Shown: positions 1 through 5,080 of the stretch, piece after piece
Layout of the letters: every line of letters starts with the position of its first letter
Numbering within the stretch: position 1 is the stretch's first letter
NCBI GenBank assembly: GCA_003555385.1
Contig: PWHO01000100.1
Span: 1 to 5,080 of the forward strand
Source of the DNA: Bacteroidales bacterium
GTDB lineage: Bacteria > Bacteroidota > Bacteroidia > Bacteroidales > UBA7960
Reading direction: 5' to 3'
Length of the DNA: 5,080 nt
Made by a program: the position numbers and the translations under genes
Notes under the pieces: model-generated
What the model saw: the letters and a program-made list of their open reading frames with translations, nothing else
Told to the model about the DNA's origin: nothing
The model's database searches: none

Positions 1-50
1 AGTGGTATCAAATTGCAAATAACTGATTGATAATTTGAGGGAAAAGCTTC

Positions 51-81
51 TTGCACGGAAACAGATATTGTTGTAAATTTC
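51..81 (+). promoter_or_regulatory. Putative Bacteroidota-type promoter of the first gene
   Basis: A TTG at 51-53 is followed after 20 bases by TAAATTTC at 74-81. The Bacteroidota primary sigma factor consensus is TTTG, 19-21 bases, then TAnnTTTG. Here the -7 box matches seven of eight positions and the spacing is right, while the -33 box keeps only TTG. Transcription would start around 88, giving a leader of about 28 bases before the ATG at 116. This is pattern matching in AT-rich DNA, so chance matches are possible. Confidence 0.45.
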
Positions 82-115
82 AAATGACTAAAATCCATCC
101 TCAACAATACTTATT

Positions 116-820
116 ATGAAGAACCAAATCACTGAGTTATTTTCAGAGTTGATCAAGGAAGAGCCGCTGTCTACCCTTGAGAGAGAGCTGACCGCAGCTG
201 ACAGTTGCGTGCTGGAGTCGGTTTCGCCCTTTTTCGGATACTATCACGATGGCCCCATGGCACAACCGGAGCCCCATGTTTATTGTGTGCTTGACGGGTT
301 CTACAGTATCATGAAGGTGGCCCGTGCGGCAGAACTTATCAATGCAGGAAGAAACTGTCCTTTTGATGTGGCGGTGGGTACTTTATCAATGGGGGAGGAG
401 ACTTGCCATATTATGCGCCTGAAGCACATCAGTCATTACAGCGCGGTTGCCGGCATACAACTTGGTTTTATGAACGCAGGGGTCGGATTCAAGCACCGCC
501 GGCGAAAGATAGACTCGAGGATGACCGTCGTAAAGTTGTTTAAATTTATATATCTGTATCCTGGTGAGGATGGAGTGTTTATGGATGCCGCAAATCCCGG
601 GATGGGCTATTTTACGCTTCCTCGTTTTGTGGAGTGGGAGGACTTTAAATTATTGACCAGCGAGGTCAAAAACGATACTTCGATTCTTTACTTTGATGCG
701 GCACGCATCAGCAGTTACCAAAAAGGAAGCACCCAGGAAATGGTCAGGATCTATAAAGAGCACCTGAGCCCGGAAATGCTCCGGGCAATCAGGGTGCGTT
801 ATGAAAAGATTCTTGGCTAG
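116..820 (+). CDS. Unrecognised soluble protein, 234 residues
   Basis: I do not recognise this family and assign no function. The reading frame is complete, from ATG at 116 to TAG at 818-820. The ATG is preceded by an AT-rich leader without a Shine-Dalgarno sequence, as is usual in Bacteroidota, and sits about 28 bases after a plausible promoter start. The protein has no signal peptide and no clear membrane segment, so it is probably cytoplasmic. Residues 1-30 look helical and charged. The middle (about 55-125) is rich in aromatic, Gly and Ala residues and holds three of the four cysteines (C57, C81, C97; the fourth is C31) with several histidines (H54, H98, H104, H107). A basic patch, KHRRRK at 126-131, follows. 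The C-terminal stretch (about 203-234) looks helical. The four cysteines do not form a zinc or iron-sulfur spacing. The gene stands alone, converging on the sanA-like gene 9 bases downstream, so context gives no clue to its role. Confidence 0.75.
   Translation: MKNQITELFSELIKEEPLSTLERELTAADSCVLESVSPFFGYYHDGPMAQPEPHVYCVLDGFYSIMKVARAAELINAGRNCPFDVAVGTLSMGEETCHIMRLKHISHYSAVAGIQLGFMNAGVGFKHRRRKIDSRMTVVKLFKFIYLYPGEDGVFMDAANPGMGYFTLPRFVEWEDFKLLTSEVKNDTSILYFDAARISSYQKGSTQEMVRIYKEHLSPEMLRAIRVRYEKILG
760..797. other. Strong imperfect inverted repeat inside the 3' end of the first gene
   Basis: Three stem segments nest around a 5-base loop (775-779). GCCCGGA (768-774) pairs with TCCGGGC (780-786), TGA (765-767) with TCA (789-791), and GCACC (760-764) with GGTGC (793-797). 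The only interruptions are a two-base bulge (787-788) and a one-base bulge (792) on the right arm, giving 15 pairs. It lies within codons for residues 215-228. No T-run follows on the plus strand; on the minus strand it is followed by TCTTTATAG. The two converging genes leave only 9 bases between stops, so this may act as a transcription end or 3' stability structure for either transcript. The pairing is visible; the role is inference. Confidence 0.45.
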
Positions 821-829
821 AAAAAAATA

Positions 830-1504
830 TTATTCTCCAATGACAATTCTATCTCCCAGCTGATCGGGTTCACGACTGGTAATCAGGTCCCAGAATACGT
901 TGGCTTTTGCCAGCCATTCCCTGATCCTGGTTTTGTCCGTTTTGTTTCTGGGTACGTCATGGGCATTGAAGGCACTTACCTCCATTTGCTGCCTGAGGGC
1001 AATATACACCGCCCTTTGGTTATGGAAACGCTGAGAAATAACTGTAATACTGTCCTGGCCGAAAACTTTCTTAGCCCGAATCACTGAATCCAGGGTGCGG
1101 AGGCCGGCATGATCTGAATAAATCACATCGGCCGGAACCCCGAGGCTGACAAGGGCTTGTTTCATCTGCAGCGGCTCATTGTAGTATTGGGTGCGGTTGT
1201 CTCCGCTGACAATGAGATAACTTATTTTATTGTTGTGATACAGGTGAGCGGCAGCCTGCATTCGGTTGTGGAAATAGGGATTCGGTCCGCCGTTGATTAC
1301 CCTGTGCGATGTGCCAAGTACAAGCCCCACCTTGTTGTAGGGAACTTCCTCCACTGAATCGAATAAATAGCTTTCTGCAGAAATCCTGATAATCAGATTG
1401 GTAGCCAGTAATATAAAAAGTGGGGTCAGAAACAGGATTTCCGTAACTACCACGGTAGTCTTAATCCATTTTTGTCGTTTCCGTTTTCTTCTCTTCCCTA
1501 GCAT
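830..1504 (-). CDS. SanA/YdcF-type DUF218 protein, membrane anchored
   Basis: This is a member of the SanA branch of the DUF218 (YdcF-like) family. E. coli SanA is an inner-membrane protein linked to envelope barrier function and vancomycin exclusion at high temperature; the biochemical activity of the family is not settled. The 224 residues are close to the 239 of E. coli SanA. A very basic N-terminus (KRRKRKRQK, 4-12) is followed by one hydrophobic segment at about 16-41, which fits a signal anchor with the domain outside the inner membrane. The DUF218 domain spans about 57-205 with the family marks LGTS (63-66), NPYF (75-78), SGDN (100-103), YNEP (108-111), D131 with AG (133-134), RT and DS (136-140), and SQRFH (157-161) with RA (164-165). 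The ATG complement lies at 1502-1504 and the basic plus hydrophobic start supports it. The gene is divergent from the oxidoreductase operon and convergent with the first gene, so it is probably monocistronic. The call is firm at family level; the cellular role here is inferred. Confidence 0.9.
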   Translation of the reverse strand: MLGKRRKRKRQKWIKTTVVVTEILFLTPLFILLATNLIIRISAESYLFDSVEEVPYNKVGLVLGTSHRVINGGPNPYFHNRMQAAAHLYHNNKISYLIVSGDNRTQYYNEPLQMKQALVSLGVPADVIYSDHAGLRTLDSVIRAKKVFGQDSITVISQRFHNQRAVYIALRQQMEVSAFNAHDVPRNKTDKTRIREWLAKANVFWDLITSREPDQLGDRIVIGE

Positions 1505-1586
1505 GCCATAAAAATAAGCAATAATACGATGTTTGGCGGCAGTTATTTTTTAAAAAACTGACAATTAGGAGCTAAAAAAATATTCT

Positions 1587-1598
1587 AAAAATATTTTT
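1587..1598. repeat. Perfect 12-bp AT palindrome in the divergent intergenic region
   Basis: AAAAATATTTTT is self-complementary over 12 bases. It lies in a very AT-rich 204-base region between two divergent genes and 33 bases upstream of the putative operon -7 box. A second A/T inverted repeat (CAG at 1540-1542 with CTG at 1558-1560, around T and A runs) lies closer to the sanA-like gene. These could be operator half-sites or bent DNA. In a region made mostly of A and T such palindromes also arise by chance, so a binding site is not claimed. Confidence 0.25.
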
Positions 1599-1630
1599 AT
1601 CGTTTTCCTTTTCTTTTAAAGAAATAATTA

Positions 1631-1638
1631 TAGTTTTG
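1631..1638 (+). promoter_or_regulatory. Putative -7 box of the oxidoreductase operon
   Basis: TAGTTTTG matches the Bacteroidota -7 consensus TAnnTTTG at every defined position. It lies in the right orientation, about 70 bases upstream of the first ATG of the operon, which predicts a leader of roughly 60-65 bases. The -33 element is weak: only the T-rich run starting TTTTCC at 1603-1608, 22 bases upstream, is near the expected place. A lesser alternative is the TATATTTT at 1662-1669, with the TTTG at 1635-1638 as its -33 element, but that spacing (23) is too long. Confidence 0.5.
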
Positions 1639-1708
1639 TCCATTATCAACAAAAATGACGTTATATTTTTATTTAAAACGAATAGTTCACCCATAAATTA
1701 TTACGAAA

Positions 1709-1933
1709 ATGGCAAGAAAAGGTGATGTTGTGATCAACATAGAAAAGTGCAAGGGCTGTGAGGTTTGTCTGGCAGCTTGCCCCAATGAAGTACTTGCATT
1801 AAGTAAAGAGGTCAACAGTAAAGGATATCATTTTGCAATGAAGGTTAATTCGGAATGCATCGGGTGTGCGAACTGTGCCATTGTATGTCCGGATGCCGTT
1901 ATTACCGTTTACAGGGAAAAAAGAAATAATTGA
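1709..1933 (+). CDS. vorD: 2-oxoacid:ferredoxin oxidoreductase, delta subunit (2x[4Fe-4S] ferredoxin)
   Basis: This small iron-sulfur protein would carry electrons from the catalytic subunits of the 2-oxoacid:ferredoxin oxidoreductase to soluble ferredoxin. It has 74 residues and two full 4Fe-4S motifs of the CxxCxxCxxxC(P) type. The first is C14, C17, C20, C24 followed by P25; the second is C50, C53, C56, C60 followed by P61. This is the bacterial two-cluster ferredoxin fold seen in the delta subunits of KOR/VOR enzymes. There is no signal peptide, so it is cytoplasmic. The ATG at 1709 lies 16 codons before the second conserved cysteine and gives the usual short basic N-terminus; no Shine-Dalgarno sequence is present. 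It is the first gene of the operon, but is separated from the alpha gene by an unusually long 131-base spacer. The ferredoxin call is certain; membership of the complex rests on gene order. The vor symbol is tentative, since kor is equally possible. Confidence 0.93.
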   Translation: MARKGDVVINIEKCKGCEVCLAACPNEVLALSKEVNSKGYHFAMKVNSECIGCANCAIVCPDAVITVYREKRNN

Positions 1934-2064
1934 GGACCCGCCCCGGGTTGGGAGATCCAGTTTCATTTAACCGGGGAGTATCCAAACATGCATTCAATAA
2001 ATATAAGACATCAAAGATTGGCGGGTTCCACGTATTTGATTCAAAATTAAACAATAGTAATCGC
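1934..2064 (+). other. 131-base structured spacer between the delta and alpha genes
   Basis: The spacer has two GC-rich pairings. CCCCGG plus TT (1941-1949, with G1947 bulged) pairs with AACCGGGG at 1969-1976 around a 19-base loop. ACCCGCC (1936-1942) pairs with GGCGGGT (2020-2026). The left arms share bases 1941-1942, so the two helices either compete at their edge or stack as a larger fold. A near-direct repeat (GGGAGATCC at 1950-1958 and GGGAGTATCC at 1974-1983) is also present. No T-run follows either stem, so it is not a classical terminator. The reading frame of the alpha gene stays open backwards to a TTG at 1930, but the 45 added residues match nothing expected in the family. A role in setting delta to alpha expression or transcript processing is possible but inferred. 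Confidence 0.4.
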
Positions 2065-3132
2065 ATGAAAGAATTAAGATTAATGAAAGGCAATGAAGCT
2101 TTGGCTGAGGCTGCGATCAGGGCCGGTGCCGATGCTTATTTTGGCTATCCAATTACACCGCAATCGGAGGTGATTGAATACCTGATGAGAGAAAATCCTG
2201 TCGACCGGACGGGCATGCAGGTTCTTCAGGCGGAGAGTGAGATAGCAGCCATTAATATGGTATATGGTGCTGCCGGTTGTGGCAAGCGGGTCATGACTTC
2301 CTCATCCAGTCCAGGGGTAAGCTTGAAAATGGAAGGTATCTCCTATATCGCCGGAGCTGAACTTCCATGTGTTTTGGTCAATGTAGTACGCGCTGGCCCG
2401 GGGCTTGGCACCATTCAGCCTTCCCAGTCTGACTATTTTCAGGCAGTAAAGGGGGGAGGCCATGGCGACTATAAAATGATCGTGCTTGCCCCTGCCACGG
2501 TTCAGGAGAGTGTCGATTACGTCAAACTGGGTTTTGAGCTGGCTTTCAAATACCGCAACCCGGTAATGATCTTGTCTGATGGTATCATTGGCCAGATGAT
2601 GGAAAAGGTAGAACTGTTTGAGCAGCAGCCACGCAGCAAAGAAGAGCCGGAATGGGCCACTGTTGGCAAAAAAGAGGGCAGAGACAGTGTCATTGTGACC
2701 TCCCTCCAGTTGCAATCGGAAGAACAGGAGAAGGTCAATCTTCGTTTGCAGTCAAAATACCGTGAGGTGGAGAAAAATGAGGTGATGTACGAAACTTACA
2801 ATTGCGAAGATGCAGAGTATTTATTTGCTGCCTTTGGCTCCTGTGCGCGCATCACCAGGAAAGCAATGGAAATGGCCCGCAAAAAGGGGATTAAGGTCGG
2901 GCTGATCCGGCCGCAGACATTGTATCCGTTTCCGGTGGATGCCATCAGTGAGCTCTCAGAACGAATGAAAGGTATTCTTACCGTGGAAATGAATGCCGGA
3001 CAAATGGTGGAGGATGTAAGACTGGCCGTTAATGGTAAAACTCCTGTGGAGCATTTTGGCCGTTTTGGTGGTGTCATCCCCAGCCCGGAAGAAATTTTAG
3101 AAGCATTGGAACAAAAAATCATTGGAGGATAA
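2065..3132 (+). CDS. vorB: 2-oxoacid:ferredoxin oxidoreductase, alpha subunit (VorB type)
   Basis: This is the alpha subunit of a heterotetrameric 2-oxoacid:ferredoxin oxidoreductase, which works with the beta subunit to bind thiamine diphosphate and convert a 2-oxoacid plus CoA to acyl-CoA, CO2 and reduced ferredoxin. The 355 residues match the roughly 350 usual for VorB. The N-terminal pyrimidine-binding domain (about 1-185) shows RLMKGNEA (5-12), GYPITPQSE (27-35), the acidic QAESE (55-59), TSSSSPG (78-84), GPGLG (111-115) and GGHGD (131-135). A charged linker at about 186-245 leads to the C-terminal domain (about 250-350) with GRFGG at 332-336. The ATG at 2065 is chosen because it gives the canonical start just before RLMKGNEA; the frame extends further upstream, to a TTG overlapping the previous stop, but that part is not family-like. 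The beta gene follows after 2 bases. RefSeq-style naming calls the alpha chain VorB, whereas some archaeal work uses other letters. 2-Oxoisovalerate is the name-giving substrate; 2-oxoglutarate is also possible. Confidence 0.95.
   Translation: MKELRLMKGNEALAEAAIRAGADAYFGYPITPQSEVIEYLMRENPVDRTGMQVLQAESEIAAINMVYGAAGCGKRVMTSSSSPGVSLKMEGISYIAGAELPCVLVNVVRAGPGLGTIQPSQSDYFQAVKGGGHGDYKMIVLAPATVQESVDYVKLGFELAFKYRNPVMILSDGIIGQMMEKVELFEQQPRSKEEPEWATVGKKEGRDSVIVTSLQLQSEEQEKVNLRLQSKYREVEKNEVMYETYNCEDAEYLFAAFGSCARITRKAMEMARKKGIKVGLIRPQTLYPFPVDAISELSERMKGILTVEMNAGQMVEDVRLAVNGKTPVEHFGRFGGVIPSPEEILEALEQKIIGG
3124..3128 (+). promoter_or_regulatory. Shine-Dalgarno-like site of the beta gene
   Basis: GGAGG lies 6 bases before the ATG at 3135, inside the last codons of the alpha gene. 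This is the only strong Shine-Dalgarno match before a start in this window. Most Bacteroidota genes lack one, and the bases also encode the alpha C-terminal Gly-Gly, so the match may be partly coincidental. With the 2-base gap between stop and start it favours translational coupling of alpha and beta in a 1:1 ratio. Confidence 0.5.
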
Positions 3133-3134
3133 TC

Positions 3135-3902
3135 ATGTCAGAAAATACAATCAAAAATCCCGAGAATCTGGTTTATGAAAAAACCAGTGTGATGACCGAC
3201 CGGGTCCTGCATTACTGCCCGGGTTGCGGTCACGGAACTGCCCACAGAATGCTGGCAGAAGTCATCGATGAACTGGGCATCCAGGGCGACACCATTGGGG
3301 TAGCCCCGGTTGGATGTTCGGTACTGGCCTATTACTATTTCGATGTGGACATGCAGGAAGCTGCCCATGGCCGTGCGCCCGCTGTGGCAACCGGCATTAA
3401 GCGGGTTCTCCCGGAGAAATATGTTTTTACTTACCAGGGAGACGGCGACCTTGCTGCCATTGGTACTGCAGAAACCATACATGCGTGCAATCGCGGAGAA
3501 AATATCCTTGTTGTCTTTATCAATAATGGTATTTATGGGATGACCGGAGGTCAGATGGCTCCCACTACCCTTGAGGGAATGAAAAGCTCAACTTCTCCAA
3601 GGGGAAGGGATGTGAAAACCATGGGAAACCCCTTAAAGATTACAGAGTTGTTAGCCCAGTTGCCCGGGACATATTTTGTTACGCGGCAGTCGGTACATAC
3701 TCCTGCCAATGTACGTAAAACCAAAAAGGCACTCAAAAAGGCACTGGAATACCAGAAGCTGGATAAGGGAACATGCTTTGTCGAGGTCGTTGCCAATTGT
3801 CCGTCAGGATGGAAGATGACCCCCGTGCAATCCAATAAGTGGATGGAAGAGAATATGTTTCCTTATTATCCACTGGGAGATATTAAAGTACCTGAAAAAT
3901 AA
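3135..3902 (+). CDS. vorA: 2-oxoacid:ferredoxin oxidoreductase, beta subunit (thiamine diphosphate binding)
   Basis: This subunit binds the diphosphate end of thiamine diphosphate through Mg2+ and a proximal [4Fe-4S] cluster, completing the active site with the alpha chain. In its 255 residues the thiamine motif is clear: GDGD at 102-105, then NN at 130-131 (GDG-x(n)-NN). YCPGCGHG (27-34) supplies C28 and C31. With C61 (PVGC) and C222 (NCPSGW) these are the likely four cluster ligands by analogy with the family. C118 and C214 are extra. AHGRAPAVATG (77-87) and MTGGQMAPTT (136-145) are typical of the VorA/KorB branch. The length is normal and no key residue is missing. The ATG at 3135 is 2 bases after the alpha stop and has a good GGAGG. 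The gamma gene starts 17 bases downstream. The class is certain; 2-oxoisovalerate versus 2-oxoglutarate use is not resolved from these motifs. Confidence 0.95.
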   Translation: MSENTIKNPENLVYEKTSVMTDRVLHYCPGCGHGTAHRMLAEVIDELGIQGDTIGVAPVGCSVLAYYYFDVDMQEAAHGRAPAVATGIKRVLPEKYVFTYQGDGDLAAIGTAETIHACNRGENILVVFINNGIYGMTGGQMAPTTLEGMKSSTSPRGRDVKTMGNPLKITELLAQLPGTYFVTRQSVHTPANVRKTKKALKKALEYQKLDKGTCFVEVVANCPSGWKMTPVQSNKWMEENMFPYYPLGDIKVPEK

Positions 3903-3919
3903 TCAAACAGCAATTTGTT

Positions 3920-4474
3920 ATGACAGAAGAAATAATCATCGCCGGATTCGGCGGACAAGGGGTTCTCTCCATGGGCCAGATTCTTTGCTATGGCGGAGTG
4001 ATGCAGGGCAAAGAGGTAAGCTGGATGCCATCATACGGGCCCGAGATGAGGGGGGGTACAGCCAACTGTACAGCCATCATCAGTGATGAACAGATCAGTT
4101 CGCCGGTGTTGAATGAATTCGATACTGCGATTGTACTCAATCAGCCTTCCATGGACAAGTTTGAGGATGCGGTGAAACCAGGCGGCCTGTTGATTTATGA
4201 GGAAAACGGGATGACCAGAAAGCCCGAACGAACCGACATCAATGTCTGCTCAATTGCCGCTTATGATGAATCCGTCAGGATGAACAATACCAAGGTATTC
4301 AATATGATCGTGATCGGCGGCTTCCTCAAGGTAAGACCCATCCTTGAATTAAGCAATGTAATCGATGGACTGAAAAAGGTGTTGCCTGAACGTTATCACC
4401 ACCTGGTGCCGCTCAATGAAGAAGCCATCCACAAAGGCATGGATATCATTAAAAGTGAGCATAAGGCTGATTAA
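3920..4474 (+). CDS. vorC: 2-oxoacid:ferredoxin oxidoreductase, gamma subunit
   Basis: This is the gamma subunit (POR/KOR gamma domain) of the same enzyme; in structurally known relatives this domain contributes to CoA handling. The 184 residues form one domain of the usual size. The N-terminal Rossmann-like loop GFGGQG (9-14) and the signature SYGPEMRGGTANC (38-50) are intact. The segment around PGGLLIYEENG (87-97) and the late HHLVPLNEEA (160-169) also fit the family. The ATG at 3920 begins just before the GFGGQG motif, leaving the normal short N-terminus, and lies 17 bases after the beta stop with no Shine-Dalgarno sequence. It is the last gene of the operon: a terminator-like hairpin begins within about 25 bases of its stop at 4472-4474. 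With delta, alpha and beta upstream, the complex is complete and no subunit is broken. Confidence 0.94.
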   Translation: MTEEIIIAGFGGQGVLSMGQILCYGGVMQGKEVSWMPSYGPEMRGGTANCTAIISDEQISSPVLNEFDTAIVLNQPSMDKFEDAVKPGGLLIYEENGMTRKPERTDINVCSIAAYDESVRMNNTKVFNMIVIGGFLKVRPILELSNVIDGLKKVLPERYHHLVPLNEEAIHKGMDIIKSEHKAD

Positions 4475-4478
4475 GACC

Positions 4479-4549
4479 TGCAAATATATCATATCAGGGG
4501 GGTGCCGGTATCTGTGAAAATGTACTGCGCACCCCTTTGCATATTTTTT
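4479..4549 (+). terminator. Terminator-like hairpin after the oxidoreductase operon
   Basis: GGGGTGC (4499-4505) pairs perfectly with GCACCCC (4529-4535). The inner loop can add GTA (4508-4510) with TAC (4523-4525). Directly outside, TTTGCA (4536-4541) can pair with TGCAAA (4479-4484) across a 14-base left bulge. A run of six T follows at 4544-4549 within a T-rich tail. The position 25 bases after the last operon stop is right for an intrinsic terminator. The loop is long (23 bases) and the T-run is a few bases from the stem, so termination may be partial. Readthrough into the protease gene 8 bases after the T-run is possible. Confidence 0.55.
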
Positions 4550-4557
4550 AATCATTT

Positions 4558-4980
4558 ATGAATATCCCGCTTAACCTGATCTCCATGGAAGCCGATGGCT
4601 TTCACCTCATGTTGCATGCCGTGATACGGGGTGCCAAAGCCAATGTGCTGGTTGACACAGGAGCCTCAAGAACAGTTATGGATCTATCCAGATCCGGGAA
4701 CTACCTTGGTGATCTTGCCATAAAACGTTTTCACAAATCATTCACAGGGATGGGAGCCGGTAACATTGAAACCTATTTCGCCACCATCCCGGAAATCCGC
4801 ATTGGCGGTTATACTTTGTCGGAAATGGAGGTGGTTCTCATAGATCTGTCACCATTGAATAAATCCTACGCCATGGAGGATCTTCCCCGTATTGATATGG
4901 TAATGGGCGGTGATTGGCTGTTAAAGCTGGATGCGGTCATTGATTACCCGAACAAAACCCTGAAAATAGGCTGTACTTAA
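4558..4980 (+). CDS. Retropepsin-like aspartic protease, small single-domain
   Basis: This is a probable clan AA (retropepsin-like) aspartic protease. The 140 residues make a single pepsin-like half, so an active enzyme would be a homodimer with one catalytic Asp from each chain. The catalytic loop is VDTGAS (32-37, D33). It is preceded by a beta-strand pattern (FHLMLHAVIRG) and followed by a flap-like region with GMGAG (64-68). The conserved hydrophobic-hydrophobic-Gly motif near the C-terminus is VMGGDWL (115-121), with the final strands DAVIDYPNKTLKI (125-137) typical of the family. There is no signal peptide or membrane segment, so it should act in the cytoplasm; substrates are unknown. 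ATG at 4558 is preferred over the Met at residue 10 because the IPLNLI stretch is a likely first strand. It lies just after the operon's terminator-like hairpin, and no good TAnnTTTG box of its own is seen, so it may depend on readthrough. The family call is strong; proteolytic activity is inferred. Confidence 0.85.
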   Translation: MNIPLNLISMEADGFHLMLHAVIRGAKANVLVDTGASRTVMDLSRSGNYLGDLAIKRFHKSFTGMGAGNIETYFATIPEIRIGGYTLSEMEVVLIDLSPLNKSYAMEDLPRIDMVMGGDWLLKLDAVIDYPNKTLKIGCT

Positions 4981-5030
4981 TCAATCCGCAAATTACCGGG
5001 TGTTTTTTTCCCTTTGAGAAAAAAATCAAT

Positions 5031-5038
5031 TAACTTTG
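5031..5038 (+). promoter_or_regulatory. Putative -7 box for a gene beyond the right edge
   Basis: TAACTTTG matches TAnnTTTG completely and sits in the context AATTAACTTTGCG, which is very typical of Bacteroidota promoters. A clear -33 box is lacking: TTTG at 5013-5016 is only 14 bases upstream, and the T-run at 5003-5009 is 21 bases upstream. Transcription would start near 5045. The ATG at 5077-5079, at the very end of the window, would then give a leader of about 32 bases. The earlier ATG at 5054 stops after three codons. The octamer GATAACAT occurs twice here, at 5056-5063 and 5071-5078. Confidence 0.5.
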
Positions 5039-5080
5039 CGGTCGTTTTTTAACATGATAACATAAAGTGCGATAACATGC

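Noticed and set aside
1157..1357. Plus-strand open frame opposite the sanA-like gene
   Set aside because: It is antisense to the conserved DUF218 domain and has no upstream signal or recognisable domain.
1519..1526. Minus-strand TATTATTG as the -7 box of the sanA-like gene
   Set aside because: It matches seven of eight consensus positions but has no -33 element 19-21 bases away and would leave a leader of only about 8 bases.
2302..2715. Minus-strand open frames of 73-137 codons opposite the alpha gene, and similar ones opposite the beta gene
   Set aside because: They lie wholly opposite clearly conserved coding sequence and their translations show no family motif; they are shadow frames.
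4531..4540. CCCCTTTGC before the protease start as a promoter -7 box
   Set aside because: It has the TTTG half but lacks the TA half of TAnnTTTG, and the bases are better explained as the right arm of the terminator-like hairpin.
5003..5025. Hairpin TTTTTTTC with GAAAAAAA after the protease gene as a terminator
   Set aside because: Seven of its eight pairs are A-T, around a 7-base loop, and no T-run directly follows the stem; it is too weak to call and overlaps the next promoter region.
5056..5078. Direct repeat GATAACAT as a mobile element or phase-variation tract
   Set aside because: There are only two 8-base copies, 15 bases apart, in AT-rich leader DNA, with no transposase or terminal inverted repeats nearby.

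Overview
This 5.1-kb window most likely comes from an anaerobic or facultatively anaerobic member of the Bacteroidota, probably near the Bacteroidales/Marinilabiliales. Three signs point there: promoter-like boxes of the TAnnTTTG type (best at 1631-1638 and 5031-5038), start codons mostly without a Shine-Dalgarno sequence, and a VorD-B-A-C type oxoacid:ferredoxin oxidoreductase cluster of the kind found in that phylum. The assignment is inferred from sequence style only.

Layout: 1-115 is a leader with a plausible promoter. 116-820 (+) encodes an unrecognised 234-residue soluble protein. 830-1504 (-) encodes a SanA/YdcF-type (DUF218) protein with one N-terminal membrane anchor; it converges on the first gene with only 9 bases between the two stop codons. 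1505-1708 is a very AT-rich divergent intergenic region holding the likely promoter of the main operon. 1709-4474 (+) is a complete four-subunit 2-oxoacid:ferredoxin oxidoreductase operon in the order delta (2x[4Fe-4S] ferredoxin), alpha, beta (thiamine diphosphate), gamma. 4475-4557 holds a terminator-like hairpin. 4558-4980 (+) encodes a small single-domain retropepsin-like aspartic protease. 4981-5080 holds a promoter for a gene that begins at or beyond the right edge.

The four operon products should form one cytoplasmic enzyme. It would oxidatively decarboxylate a 2-oxoacid (branched-chain oxoacid or 2-oxoglutarate) to the acyl-CoA while reducing ferredoxin, or run in reverse to carboxylate acyl-CoA. 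The sequence supports the enzyme class strongly; the substrate cannot be fixed by eye. The flanking genes have no evident functional link to the operon.

I found no mobile element, CRISPR array, RNA gene or defence-like system. The less ordinary points are a 131-base structured spacer between the delta and alpha genes, which also creates a misleading longer reading frame; a strong hairpin inside the 3' end of the first gene; the unrecognised first protein; and the compact cytoplasmic aspartic protease.
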